Shown here: positions 1 through 8,328 of the stretch, piece after piece | How the letters are laid out: each line of letters starts with the position of its first letter | How positions within the stretch are numbered: the first letter of the stretch is position 1 | Source: Butyrivibrio sp. | GTDB lineage: Bacteria > Bacillota > Clostridia > Lachnospirales > Lachnospiraceae | Direction: 5' to 3' | Assembly: GCF_015056685.1 (NCBI RefSeq) | Contig: NZ_SVFW01000054.1 | Coordinates: 1-24,921 of the forward strand | Length of the DNA stretch: 24,921 nucleotides | Position numbers and translations under genes: made by a program | Notes under the pieces: generated by a model | Seen by the model: the letters and a program-made list of their open reading frames with translations, nothing else | Databases searched by the model: none | What the model was told of the DNA's origin: nothing

Positions 1-194
1 ATCACCGTCTCTGACAGGTTCCTGATCATGTTAAATACAGCAGGCTGAAATGCAGATGGTGTTGTTGCCACCTGGGATGTGATATCACCGACCTGGTCAT
101 TAACGCTCTGGAACATGCCTTCTATAACACTCATAACCCCATCAACAAGTAAAGACTTAAGCCAGGAGGTCAATTCTTCTATAACTCTGTCCAT
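1..194 (-). CDS. TrbL/VirB6-like conjugal transfer membrane protein, N-terminal part only
   Basis: The gene starts at 194 and runs off the left edge; only the first 64 residues are visible. An AGGAG motif lies 8 bases before the ATG. The visible part is an amphipathic N-terminus (MDRVIEELTSWLKSLL...) followed by a Gln/Val/Thr-rich stretch, typical of the start of the TrbL/VirB6-like proteins (CD1112 family) of Tn1549-type conjugative elements. In those elements this protein is a polytopic inner-membrane part of the type IV secretion channel and follows the small Maff2 protein directly, as here. The identification rests on N-terminal resemblance plus gene order; the membrane segments that would confirm it lie outside the window. 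Confidence 0.72.
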   Translation of the reverse strand, partial: MDRVIEELTSWLKSLLVDGVMSVIEGMFQSVNDQVGDITSQVATTPSAFQPAVFNMIRNLSETV

Positions 195-220
195 AAATCT
201 TGCTCCTTTGCTTTAATAAT

Positions 221-243
221 GGGGCTGGTGTGAAGCCAGCCCC
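221..243 (-). promoter_or_regulatory. Intercistronic hairpin between maff2 and trbL
   Basis: GGGGCTGG and CCAGCCCC form a perfect 8-bp GC-rich stem with a 7-base loop, between the Maff2 stop and the TrbL start. On the transcribed strand it is followed by ATTATTAAAG rather than a solid U-run. It looks more like a partial terminator, RNA processing site or stability element than a full terminator. Confidence 0.5.
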
Positions 244-309
244 GGACAATATGAAGTTTTCAGTCCTGCTACTTGCTATCGCGCGGCAGGTCGCGCAGAT
301 CTTTTCAGA

Positions 310-675
310 TCAAAAAAGACCTGAAAGAAGAGGAATGAGCTGTGTTCCGATGAGGGCAACTCCACCTCCCGCCATCAGCTGCTTCATTCCCTGGCTCTTA
401 GCTCCAGGGTTGTCATTGCCATACCCCTCCATGAGGTTGATGACTCCCCATACGCCAAGACCGGCGCCAAGTGCTACTACAAGTGTCTGTAAAACTCCGA
501 CTGCTGAATTAAAGAATGCCATGCTGTTCACCGGAGCCCCATCGTCTACTGTATTAGCATCTTCTTCATTGTGTCCTAGAAGCTTTTTGTAAGCGCTGGA
601 TAAAACACATCTTATCCTTCGCCATATATTGCTACATACAGACAGGGCTCCACGCCCGAAAACTCTCATCTTCAT
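310..675 (-). CDS. Maff2 family small membrane protein of the conjugation module
   Basis: Residues 52-121 are a near-textbook Maff2 protein: MAFFNSAVGVLQTLVVALGA, then a Gly-rich segment (GVWGVINLMEGYGNDNPGAK) and a second hydrophobic stretch near the C-terminus, so two membrane segments. Members are about 70 residues and sit between virD4 and trbL in Tn1549-like elements, where a pilin-like or channel role has been supposed. The start at 675 has a perfect GGAGG five bases upstream and gives a 51-residue basic N-terminal extension. The start at 522 (residue 52) gives the usual 70-residue length but has only a weak ribosome binding site. Both may be used, or the extension may be a short leader fused in frame. 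Family call is firm; start is uncertain. Confidence 0.8.
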   Translation of the reverse strand: MKMRVFGRGALSVCSNIWRRIRCVLSSAYKKLLGHNEEDANTVDDGAPVNSMAFFNSAVGVLQTLVVALGAGLGVWGVINLMEGYGNDNPGAKSQGMKQLMAGGGVALIGTQLIPLLSGLF

Positions 676-827
676 GCTACCTCCTTCATCAAATAACCAA
701 ACTTCATAATCCTTCCTTCATCCGAAACCTCTAAAGTTTTCGGACTACTCTCCTTTCTCTGATTAAAAAAATGATTGATAGTTTCGTTATGCCCCTTCTT
801 CATGTGCACCTGATTTTGGACATAAAA

Positions 828-871
828 ATAGACCAGTAAGTACCGGACGTCTCCGGCCTCTGCTGGTCTAT
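828..871 (-). terminator. Hairpin terminator/attenuator after the DUF3644 gene
   Basis: ATAGACCAG (828-836) pairs perfectly with CTGGTCTAT (863-871). A second inner stem CCGG/CCGG lies in the loop. On the minus strand the stem is followed by five U residues, so it would stop or weaken transcripts from the DUF3644 gene before maff2. On the plus strand it is followed by a T-rich tract too. The 313-base gap between maff2 and DUF3644 holds this hairpin and no convincing reading frame. Confidence 0.6.
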
Positions 872-987
872 GTAACTTTTTTTACTTTACCTGATTAAAT
901 TGACACCTTTAACTAATGTGTTATACTAATTATAGTCAACTTGTGAAGGGTTGAAGCTGGGTTCCCGAATGGGAGTAGGCGTAATGC

Positions 988-1998
988 TTAGAATTCCTTT
1001 GCTCCTGGGGTTGACTTTTTTATTGCCATTTTCTCATGCAAATCATCTAAGATTTTCTCAGGTGAAGTCTTAATCTGATCATAGATAAAATCAATTGCTT
1101 GCTGTGAATAACTGTACTGTGGCTGAGATGATATCTGATATACAAAGCACATTTTTTCGTTCTCCTTAATCCCAAAATATGCTGTGAAATTCCTAAAGTG
1201 GTAGTTGTTGATTACCGCATCGTTTCCTCGATATTTTAAATGTATACCATCTCTCGTGATTCTTTTGTTTAACTCTTTAATACAAGCTTTTGCATTATAC
1301 TTATGTGTATTATTAGGATCCTTCAGTTCCTTTATTATCCGAACTCCATTAGAAGCGCTATTATCAATATGATAGATTTCTGTTGCTTCACTCTTATTCT
1401 TGGTCAAATAGTGATAATGCTCTACTTTTATAGCAAAAGAGCTATTATTCGCCTGAACCATAGGATCAATATCATTTTGAACTGCAATAAGCTTCTCGGC
1501 AATTTGTTTCGAATACTTTCCTCTTATTTCGGTTTCATCCAATGCTCTAAGCCTTACTGATAAAGTGATGAAATTTTCAGGTATAACCTGCGTCATATCA
1601 ATTCCATGAAAATCCATCATTTTCTCTACAAAGTTAAAAACACACGCCTGAAGCAATGGAATATATACTGCTTCATATTCTTCTGTAATAAAATGCGTAC
1701 TTGTATTTCGTAGCTCAATAACTTTTTCCAGATTTTTCCTTAATGGAGATTTCTCGTTTGTAAATACCTTTTGAATGCAGTTTTCCAAGGAAATAGTTCT
1801 ATTAGGTTTGTCATGATAGTAGATTGCATCTTCTCCGTCTTTTTCTGAAATATATGCCTTCAGCATAAGCTCCCAAGCATTACAGATAAAAAAACTAAAT
1901 CCTTCCAATCTATATTTTAATGTCGGTTTGTTATATATCTCTATTGCCATTACAAATGCTTCTTGGGCTTTTTCAAGAATTCTATCTTTTGTAGTCAT
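988..1998 (-). CDS. DUF3644 family protein with HEPN-like RNase motif
   Basis: The N-terminal half (about residues 10-150) matches the DUF3644 pattern: an alpha-helical segment with AWELMLKAYI near residue 41, then ELRNTSTHFI near residue 96. R97-N98-x3-H102 fits the R-polar-x3-H signature of HEPN ribonucleases, so an RNA-cleaving toxin or defence role is plausible. The C-terminal part (about 220-320) is a separate mixed alpha/beta region of unknown role. Length 336 aa fits the family. It sits between virD4 and maff2, which are normally adjacent in Tn1549-like elements, so it looks like inserted cargo. The ATG at 1998 has a GAGG only at long spacing (about 12 bases). DUF3644 membership is fairly sure; HEPN activity is inferred from one motif. 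Confidence 0.7.
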   Translation of the reverse strand: MTTKDRILEKAQEAFVMAIEIYNKPTLKYRLEGFSFFICNAWELMLKAYISEKDGEDAIYYHDKPNRTISLENCIQKVFTNEKSPLRKNLEKVIELRNTSTHFITEEYEAVYIPLLQACVFNFVEKMMDFHGIDMTQVIPENFITLSVRLRALDETEIRGKYSKQIAEKLIAVQNDIDPMVQANNSSFAIKVEHYHYLTKNKSEATEIYHIDNSASNGVRIIKELKDPNNTHKYNAKACIKELNKRITRDGIHLKYRGNDAVINNYHFRNFTAYFGIKENEKMCFVYQISSQPQYSYSQQAIDFIYDQIKTSPEKILDDLHEKMAIKKSTPGAKEF

Positions 1999-2074
1999 CG
2001 CTTACAGATACCTCTTCTGCTAAAATATGCCTTATCATTTTAACAGAAAAGGTACATTAGATAAATCAATATTT

Positions 2075-3820
2075 TTATATTTCTACCACATCATAAATGT
2101 CCTCTTCTCTCAAAGACATCCTGGGATTCAAATTCTTTGCAATATCATACAGATTCTTCTTATCATATTCTGCAGTTTCCTTATAATGCGGATGCTGGGT
2201 TACATCATATTTGTCAGAAATAAATGGTCTCACACCGCGTAGCTGCAGAATACATTTTCCGCCATCCATAACGGCAAGTTCATCCATCGTCATGAGATCC
2301 TTCCCTGTCTTCTGATAATTCATGGAATATGAAGGGTTATTGCCTTTACTCTCACCGGTATTGTACATGTCTATGGTTTCCTTACCCAAAATCTGGTTCA
2401 ACTCCTTTAACGTAGACTGCTCCGTTCCACCAAGAAAGAGTTGTGAATCCATATTTCCAACAATAGTGTCTGCGTTATCTTTATAGATAGCTTTAAGCTG
2501 TGATCTGGCCTGCAAGAAAAGACATGCGCTGATCTCACGGCTTCGGATTGTGGCAACAAGCTTCTCCAGATTAGGTATCTGTCCGATATTGGCCGTCTCA
2601 TCAATAAGACAGCGCACATGAACTGGGAGTTTTCCTCCATAAACATCATCAGCCTTTTCGCAGAGAAGATTAAACATTTGCGTGTATATAAGCGCAATCA
2701 AGAAATTGAAAGTGTTGTCTGTATCACTCATGATAAGAAAAAGTGCTGTCTTTTTGTCTCCCAGAGCATCAAGCTCAAGTTCATCATAAGCAGTGATCTC
2801 TCGGATTGATTCAATATCAAAAGCCGCAAGTCTAGCTCCACAGCTTATAAGCACTGATTTCATGGTCTTGCCTGCAGCTATCTTGAACTTTTTATATTGC
2901 CTTACAGCAAAGTGATTAGGCTCTTTTCTCTCAAGATCTCTGAAAAGCATGTCCACAGGGCTCATATAATCCTCGTCATCTTCTCTGACATCGGAGGCAT
3001 TTATAAGCTCAAGTAGAGTGTTGAAGTTCTGCTCCTCATATGGAGCAACATAATAAATATAGCCAATATAGGCAGTATACAACAGAGTTTCTGCTTTGGT
3101 CCAAAATTCATCCCCTGATTTTCCCTCCCCTTTGGTGTTCGATATAAGAGCATTCACAAGCTTCAGGATATCCTTCTCAGAATGGATATATCGCAGCGGG
3201 TTATAATGCATGCTCTTTTTGAAATTGATGGTATTAAAGACTTTTACATCATAACCATGCTTTTTTAATGTTGCTCCTGTCTTAAGGATAAGGTCCCCTT
3301 TGGGATCTGTTATCACATAAGAACTATGCATCTGCAAAAGATTCGGCAAAAGAAAGAATCTCGTTTTACCTGATCCGGATCCACCAACAACCAGTACATT
3401 TTTATTTCTGGCATACTTAGGATTCTTTGGTCTGCTTTCCATGGTAAGACGCTCTGTCTGGGTCAGAATAACATTATCCTGGAACTTGGGATTTACAAAT
3501 GGTTCTATGTCCTGTGGCTTTCCCCATCTTGCAGTTCCATATTCAGCTCCTGGCCGATACTTCTTTGCATTTTTACCTTTCAGGTAAACTGCCAATCTGA
3601 TACCTGCTCCTACAGCTATTCCCACCAGGATATCAAAAGGATATAGACTTGGCAGCACATTCGACATAGCCTGTGGAAGAGTATTCATAAGTGAACCAAT
3701 GCGCTCGGAAGCATTTGCTCCTGATGACAATCTCCATGCCTCTCCTAAGTTAGTACCCACAAGCCCCATGATCACATAAGGAAGATTCAACAAGATAATT
3801 CGTTTTTGTTTACGTGTCAT
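2075..3820 (-). CDS. virD4: VirD4/TraG-type type IV coupling protein
   Basis: This ATPase links the relaxosome-bound DNA to the conjugation channel. The 581-residue protein has two hydrophobic N-terminal segments (about residues 8-25 and 57-80) for membrane anchoring. A Walker A motif GGSGSGKT follows at about 146-153 and a Walker B CLIDE at about 404-408. Further conserved T4CP segments include TDPKGDLILKTG near 171 and YNPL near 206. Length and order fit the Tn1549/CD-type coupling proteins. Its start overlaps the PcfB stop by 4 bases (ATGA), indicating translational coupling. It ends 76 bases before the DUF3644 gene. No frameshift or missing motif was seen. Confidence 0.95.
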   Translation of the reverse strand: MTRKQKRIILLNLPYVIMGLVGTNLGEAWRLSSGANASERIGSLMNTLPQAMSNVLPSLYPFDILVGIAVGAGIRLAVYLKGKNAKKYRPGAEYGTARWGKPQDIEPFVNPKFQDNVILTQTERLTMESRPKNPKYARNKNVLVVGGSGSGKTRFFLLPNLLQMHSSYVITDPKGDLILKTGATLKKHGYDVKVFNTINFKKSMHYNPLRYIHSEKDILKLVNALISNTKGEGKSGDEFWTKAETLLYTAYIGYIYYVAPYEEQNFNTLLELINASDVREDDEDYMSPVDMLFRDLERKEPNHFAVRQYKKFKIAAGKTMKSVLISCGARLAAFDIESIREITAYDELELDALGDKKTALFLIMSDTDNTFNFLIALIYTQMFNLLCEKADDVYGGKLPVHVRCLIDETANIGQIPNLEKLVATIRSREISACLFLQARSQLKAIYKDNADTIVGNMDSQLFLGGTEQSTLKELNQILGKETIDMYNTGESKGNNPSYSMNYQKTGKDLMTMDELAVMDGGKCILQLRGVRPFISDKYDVTQHPHYKETAEYDKKNLYDIAKNLNPRMSLREEDIYDVVEI

Positions 3821-4293
3821 CTGACCATCTCCTTTACCTTGATTTTTGCTTTGACCATCTGCTCTTTTGCCTTTTCTTTGTATATATCAAGCTGATGAAG
3901 CACGCTTGGCCGGTCTTTCTTGAATGCTTTTACCTGTTCAAACTCGTTCATTACTGCTTCAAGGGCATCCATGTCTTTTGCCTTAAAAAATACTGTGTAC
4001 TTAGGTGGATCTACCGATTTATCTTTTGTAATGGCGAAATCAACGCCATATCTTTTTGCGATACGCTGAAAATCTTTAATGCCTTCGTCGCCCACAAGCA
4101 TACTTGTAGCTCCCTGGTCCTGGCTGAGAAGCTGTTTTACAGTCTGCTTTCCTCTATAGCGCTTTGGCCCCATCATCTGCTTGTGTCTTCTGTAATTTAT
4201 AAAGGATCTGACTGCACCTGTAATTACTCTCCATGAAAACTTGGTAACGGTAACCGCCAGATTTATGGTTTTCTGTTCTACCTCCTCCTGCAT
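3817..4293 (-). CDS. pcfB: PcfB (DUF3801) family relaxosome/conjugation accessory protein
   Basis: The 158-residue protein has the central PcfB/DUF3801 block: GKQTVKQLL near residue 48, then IKDFQRIAKRYGVDFAITKD (about 71-90) and YTVFFKAKDMDALEAVMNEF near 98. The C-terminal tail is Lys-rich and probably helical. In pCF10-type and Tn1549-type systems PcfB acts beside the relaxase and coupling protein to bring the DNA-protein complex to VirD4. The ATG has a GGGGGA six bases upstream and the stop overlaps the virD4 start, so the two are made together. A perfect hairpin separates it from parB. Confidence 0.85.
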   Translation of the reverse strand: MQEEVEQKTINLAVTVTKFSWRVITGAVRSFINYRRHKQMMGPKRYRGKQTVKQLLSQDQGATSMLVGDEGIKDFQRIAKRYGVDFAITKDKSVDPPKYTVFFKAKDMDALEAVMNEFEQVKAFKKDRPSVLHQLDIYKEKAKEQMVKAKIKVKEMVR

Positions 4294-4317
4294 AAGAATC
4301 CCCCTTTCAATGACAAA

Positions 4318-4343
4318 AGCAGTAGACTTTTGTATCTACTGCT
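4318..4343 (-). promoter_or_regulatory. Intercistronic hairpin between parB and pcfB
   Basis: AGCAGTAGA and TCTACTGCT form a perfect 9-bp stem with an 8-base loop. On the minus strand a short UUUUG follows, only four U. This is a weak terminator or an RNA-processing hairpin separating the maintenance genes (rep, par) from the transfer genes. Confidence 0.55.
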
Positions 4344-4351
4344 CTGCCTGA

Positions 4352-5293
4352 TCAACTAAGATTTTGTTCTCTTTCGCGCTTTTTCTGCCACTGTTCGAGC
4401 AGTTTCACGATTGTTTCCTCCATCTGTTTTGGTGTATATGACTTCGGAAAATACTTCCTGAGAATATCATTTTTTATTGTTACTCTGTCCACATCTGACT
4501 TTTTCTCTTCTGACATGATCACATTCATTGCCTCCTGCGTTAAGCCTTCTTCCTGTGACATTTTTTTGATACGCTGAGCCTGGGATAAAGACGGCGTTGT
4601 CTGTGAGAAGTCCATTGCTTCTAACAGCCGCTTCTGTTCATCTACATCAAGATATGACAGTTCTACTGCCGGATTGAATCCAATCTGCTTGTTATCAACC
4701 ATATCCAATATTTCCGGAAGAAGATTTGTAAGACGAATATATCGCTGAATCTGATTGCGACTAATGCCTGTTTCTTCTGCCAAAATTTGATCAGACCTTA
4801 AATGTGTCCCAATTTGGGACGCATTTTCTTTTAATGGTCTGCCTGCTAATCTCTTCATGGCATCAAGCTTCATTTTAAAGGCCCATGCTCTCTCACTTGG
4901 AAGCAGTTCCTCTCTCTGAAGGTTGGCATCTACCATCAATATTGTGGCTGCATCATCATCCAAATTCCTTATGATGCACGGAAGCGTTTCTTTTCCAGCA
5001 ATTTCCGAAGCATGACATCTTCTGTGGCCTGACACAATCTCATATCCGCCTTCATCTCTCGGTCGCACAATTGCCGGAGTGAGGACTCCAAACTCCCTGA
5101 CACTTTCAACAGTTTTATCCATCGCTTCATCATCCAGAATCTTAAAGGGATGGTTTTTAAATGGATGAAGCTCCGATAAAAGAATATCCTGAACCTGCTC
5201 GGTTCCATTTCTATCTTCTTTACTCTGAACCTCTGAACTGCCAAAAATGTCATCATAACTCGAAAGCTGAATGTTTCCGCGAGATTTCTGCAT
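4352..5293 (-). CDS. parB: ParB/Spo0J-like partition protein
   Basis: The 313-residue protein carries the ParB N-terminal CTPase-type domain with IVSGHRRCHASEIA at about 87-100 (the GHRR box) and QREELLPSERAWAFKMK near 126. A helix-turn-helix follows at about 169-190 (ILAEETGISRNQIQRYIRL). The C-terminus is charged and likely coiled. It would bind parS-like centromere sites and work with ParA to hold the element in daughter cells. The ATG has GGAGG nine bases upstream, and the gene overlaps the end of parA by 41 bases. Family assignment is secure; the parS site was not identified. Confidence 0.92.
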   Translation of the reverse strand: MQKSRGNIQLSSYDDIFGSSEVQSKEDRNGTEQVQDILLSELHPFKNHPFKILDDEAMDKTVESVREFGVLTPAIVRPRDEGGYEIVSGHRRCHASEIAGKETLPCIIRNLDDDAATILMVDANLQREELLPSERAWAFKMKLDAMKRLAGRPLKENASQIGTHLRSDQILAEETGISRNQIQRYIRLTNLLPEILDMVDNKQIGFNPAVELSYLDVDEQKRLLEAMDFSQTTPSLSQAQRIKKMSQEEGLTQEAMNVIMSEEKKSDVDRVTIKNDILRKYFPKSYTPKQMEETIVKLLEQWQKKREREQNLS

Positions 5294-6074
5294 TCTTCAG
5301 CACCTCCTTTGTCAGCTTCTTATATGCCTCTGCAACCTTTCCTTTAGGATCATGCTCATAAATACTTTTCCCTGCAGCACTGATCTCGGCTGCTCTTACA
5401 GAAAAAGGAATCTCTGTATCATATACCTTGATATTCTTTCCATAGACATTTCTTACAAGGCTACTGATCTCTTTTGCATAATTTGTCCTGCTGTCTACCA
5501 TTGTCAGCAATATCCCATCAATTTTAAGTCCTGGATTCATCTGCCTTTTTACCCTGCTGACAGTTTGGAGAAGCTGTTCCAGTCCTTTTGCTGACAGGTA
5601 CTGACTCTGAACCGGAATAATCAGTCTGTCAGCTGCTGTAAGTGCATTGACCGTAAGCATTCCAAGTGATGGCATACAATCAATCAAAACAGCGTCATAA
5701 TCTTTTTTCACACAGTCTATATATTCTTTCAGGATCCTCTCCCTGCCCATAGCATTCACTAGCGAAACCTCAAGCCCTGCAAGTGATATGTTTGCCGGGA
5801 GAAGATCAACTCCCTCAAAATGATGGATGATTCCTTTATCTCGTTCTATTGGGTGTTCCTGAAGAACACTGCTCATTATATCCGTCACCGTAACGGATAT
5901 ATCATCAGTCTTTGGATATCCCATGCTGATAGTAAGAGAGCCCTGCGGGTCAAGATCAACCAGCAGGACTCTTTTCCCTTCTTTAGCAAGGCCTATTCCT
6001 ATATTCTCGGTACTCTGAGTCTTCCCTGTCCCACCTTTCTGGTTGACCAGGGCATATACTGTTCCTCTGCTCAT
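5253..6074 (-). CDS. parA: ParA/Soj-like partition ATPase
   Basis: A deviant Walker A motif (KGGTGKT, about residues 13-19 from the chosen start) marks the ParA/MinD ATPase family. VLLVDLDPQGSL follows near 36 and DYDAVLIDCMPSLG near 125. Length of 273 aa is usual for chromosomal-type ParA of plasmids and conjugative elements. Two starts are possible. The ATG at 6074 has GAGG six bases upstream and gives the normal short N-terminus MSRGTVYALVN. The TTG at 6095 would overlap the rep stop (TTGA) with an AAGGGGAT upstream and add seven residues. I chose the ATG. The gene follows rep and overlaps parB, forming a rep-parA-parB maintenance operon. Confidence 0.93.
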   Translation of the reverse strand: MSRGTVYALVNQKGGTGKTQSTENIGIGLAKEGKRVLLVDLDPQGSLTISMGYPKTDDISVTVTDIMSSVLQEHPIERDKGIIHHFEGVDLLPANISLAGLEVSLVNAMGRERILKEYIDCVKKDYDAVLIDCMPSLGMLTVNALTAADRLIIPVQSQYLSAKGLEQLLQTVSRVKRQMNPGLKIDGILLTMVDSRTNYAKEISSLVRNVYGKNIKVYDTEIPFSVRAAEISAAGKSIYEHDPKGKVAEAYKKLTKEVLKNAEISRKHSAFEL

Positions 6075-6091
6075 ACTCTTCCTCTCATTCT

Positions 6092-7039
6092 TCAAAAGTA
6101 TCCCCTTGCATGGTCATGACTAACCATATTTTCATAATGGGCATCAATAGTAAGTGGCGCATTGTAAAGTGCTGCAATAAGATACTGCCTGACATTCTTA
6201 ATATCGGTTGTGTTGCTTTTTAGCGAATCTATAACATATGCTACATGGCTGTAATCAAGCTGCCTGAACTGATCTTTTACAAGCTCTGGAGATTTCTTTA
6301 CTCCACCAACAATGAAATATCTGGCATCGTCCGATAAGACATCAACAATCAGATTTGTTATCTGGTCTATTAGCTCACCGTTGTAAGGAAAGCGTTGTTT
6401 CAAACTGCATGTATCAATATTCTCACAGACTTTTCTTTTAAGCTCAGGTATGTCAGACCAACAGAAATCTCTTTTCTCATCCCTTCTCATCGCATCATCA
6501 GAATAAGTCATATGTTCTGGCGGATATACCTTGATAAGATTAGATAAGATATTTATATTTTCAGTATTACTAAAGTCAGTATTATTTATATCAGTATTAT
6601 TAGATTCCTGTTTTGAACATCCTTGGATTTCTATTTTAGGCATTCCAGGATTTCCATTTTGAACATTCTTGTTTTCACGTTGCGACATATCAGAAAGGAT
6701 CTTCTTCACATACAAAAGAGCTGCCTTCCCCTGTCCTTTAAAATCCTTATCTACAAGTCCTATATCAACAAGCTGTTTAAGTGTCCTGCAAGCCTTTCCA
6801 TTTGAGCATCCTATGCTGTCGCTGATCTGCTCAATCGTGTAGATAATATATACTCGGCCTCTTTCATCAAACCATTTATTCTCTGCAGACAGACTCATCC
6901 TGTCCAGTAACAGGCCATAAAGAACCTTGGCATCACTTGTAAGCTCTTTAAACCTTGCATCTGTAAACAACAGCTTCGGTACTCTGATAAAACTGAACAG
7001 ATCCGCTTCCTGACCATAGAAATAATCAAACTCAGCCAT
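6092..7039 (-). CDS. repA: RepA_N family replication initiator protein A
   Basis: The N-terminus (about residues 15-90) is the conserved RepA_N domain: FIRVPKLLFTDARFKELTSD, then KVLYGLLLDRMSLS and GRVYIIYTIEQI, with a winged-helix fold expected to bind the origin. A low-complexity Asn/Thr/Asp linker (about 147-160) separates it from a C-terminal domain beginning near FCWSDIPELK that resembles DUF6017. RepA_N proteins start replication of low-copy plasmids and some circularised conjugative elements in Firmicutes, and their origin is usually within the rep gene. Here the linker is encoded by three 15-bp repeats (separate entry). The start is 5 bases after the stop of the Cys-rich gene, with AGGA at a somewhat long spacing. 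Confidence 0.92.
   Translation of the reverse strand: MAEFDYFYGQEADLFSFIRVPKLLFTDARFKELTSDAKVLYGLLLDRMSLSAENKWFDERGRVYIIYTIEQISDSIGCSNGKACRTLKQLVDIGLVDKDFKGQGKAALLYVKKILSDMSQRENKNVQNGNPGMPKIEIQGCSKQESNNTDINNTDFSNTENINILSNLIKVYPPEHMTYSDDAMRRDEKRDFCWSDIPELKRKVCENIDTCSLKQRFPYNGELIDQITNLIVDVLSDDARYFIVGGVKKSPELVKDQFRQLDYSHVAYVIDSLKSNTTDIKNVRQYLIAALYNAPLTIDAHYENMVSHDHARGYF
6561..6605. repeat. Three 15-bp iterons inside repA, candidate origin
   Basis: TCAGTATTA occurs at 6561, 6576 and 6591, exactly 15 bp apart, with AT-rich variable bases between. The repeats encode the Asn-Thr-rich linker of RepA. An AT-rich stretch with GATAAGA twice at 10-bp spacing lies just to the left (about 6534-6552) and could be the unwinding element. 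RepA_N replicons are known to carry their origin as repeats within the middle of rep, so this is the best candidate oriV in the window. Confidence 0.7.
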
Positions 7040-7044
7040 TTATA

Positions 7045-7257
7045 CTAATTCCTCATTTCCTCAAGAATCTTACGGGTGCACCAGCCTATACATGGCCAGT
7101 GCGCTCCGTAAGGGCAGTCTTTCACACACTTTTTACGCGTCTGCTTATTTCTTCTTATGACGTAAAAGCACTCAGAATACCTGGTGCATACGCCCTTGCT
7201 TGTTCCAAAAAAGCACTTTTTACAGTCCTTTGGTTTATCAGCCGCGTATTTTTCCAT
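7045..7257 (-). CDS. Small Cys-rich putative zinc-binding protein
   Basis: A 70-residue protein with eight cysteines (12, 15, 24, 30, 44, 48, 56, 60), spaced as CxxC, C-x5-C, CxxxC and CxxxC, which suggests two metal sites. It is basic overall. I do not recognise a named family. The start shares one base with the stop of the DUF5688 gene (TAATG), and repA begins 5 bases after its stop, so it is co-translated with the replication genes. A regulatory or replication-accessory role is a guess from position only. Confidence 0.7.
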   Translation of the reverse strand: MEKYAADKPKDCKKCFFGTSKGVCTRYSECFYVIRRNKQTRKKCVKDCPYGAHWPCIGWCTRKILEEMRN

Positions 7258-8276
7258 TAGATTGCTTCGCCTCCGCGATCTCTGTGAGGCTTAGACGCTG
7301 CATGCTCAAGTGTTCCTTTCTTGATATCAACTTCCTTATCCTTCATTCTGTCTTCATACTTCTCCGCTAGCTCAAACACCTTTGCATCTGCATCATAGTG
7401 ATATACACTGTCTGTGAGCTGGTCTAAAGGATCCACTGTTGTGGCATTTACCTCTTTTACCATGTTCTCAAGACTTGCCGTATCGAATTTTCCATTGTCA
7501 GGAATGATCAACACCTCATGAATACTGCTGGGTAAAACAAAGAAACTACCACCCACTCTGTCTGCAGCCTGGTTCATAAAGTCCTGATATGCAAGAACAC
7601 CTGCGCCATGGACATTTCCTTCAACAGAAGCTACAAACATCTGCTCCTGTTCAGGTGGAATATTTAGACCAAGCATTTCAAGATCTTCAACGCCCATCTG
7701 AGCAGCAAGAACTTCGCCCATTCCCTTGATGACCAGCGGTCTGATCTCAGGAGCGTTCTTTAATGCATCTTCATGAAGCTGATCTGCAGATATACCATAG
7801 GTATCAAGCATCTGATTTGTTATAAGAATCGAACCTACTCCCTCCGGGGTTCCTCCAACCACAAATCTGTACACAACGGCCATATCTTCAACAGACTTGT
7901 GTGGTACAGTCTCAAGCATTCCCTGGTTTCTTTCTGCAGAGACAACCTCGATTGCCAGCTTATCTTTCATCTTTTCATAATCTTTGAAGGCTTCGACATC
8001 AAACTCCGGTCTGTTGCTCAAAGCATCTCCTGCCATCGTTGCGGCCTTGTCCACAACATCTTCATAAGCAGTGCCATCTTCATATGCCGCATAAAGGCTG
8101 TCTACGTTGAGATTTACACCTATTTCGCCATCTGTTTCCTTTACTGTAAGAGCCTCATAAGAATCATTCATCTTCTCGACGTTCCTGGCCTCCACTTCAA
8201 ACTCTTTCCCGGTGTCTTTCTCCAACTGCTCTTTTACATCATTTGCAAGATTTTCCTTGAACTCTTCGTAATTCAT
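7257..8276 (-). CDS. DUF5688 family protein
   Basis: The N-terminus MNYEEFKENLANDVKEQL, followed by Glu-rich sequence, and the segment VNLNVDSLYAAYEDG (about residues 55-70) match the DUF5688 family, which is common in Lachnospiraceae mobile elements and of unknown function. It is acidic, with no membrane segments or catalytic motif that I can name. The start is at 8276 (or 8279; the sequence is ATGATG) behind an AGGAGG. A longer frame from 8357 is unlikely because its extra codons lie in the hairpin of repeat A. It is the first gene of the DUF5688, Cys-rich, repA, parA, parB operon. A 24-codon relic of a second copy lies at 17837-17908. Confidence 0.8.
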   Translation of the reverse strand: MNYEEFKENLANDVKEQLEKDTGKEFEVEARNVEKMNDSYEALTVKETDGEIGVNLNVDSLYAAYEDGTAYEDVVDKAATMAGDALSNRPEFDVEAFKDYEKMKDKLAIEVVSAERNQGMLETVPHKSVEDMAVVYRFVVGGTPEGVGSILITNQMLDTYGISADQLHEDALKNAPEIRPLVIKGMGEVLAAQMGVEDLEMLGLNIPPEQEQMFVASVEGNVHGAGVLAYQDFMNQAADRVGGSFFVLPSSIHEVLIIPDNGKFDTASLENMVKEVNATTVDPLDQLTDSVYHYDADAKVFELAEKYEDRMKDKEVDIKKGTLEHAASKPHRDRGGEAI

Positions 8277-8328
8277 CATGTATCCTCCTATGAATTGAAT
8301 AATGGTTGTGCCCGATTTTGGGCGTAGA

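Noticed and set aside
928..945. TATACTAAT near 930 as a third XRE operator controlling the transfer genes
   Set aside because: Only nine bases match the shared operator motif, the inverted repeats are absent, and AT-rich matches of this length are expected by chance.
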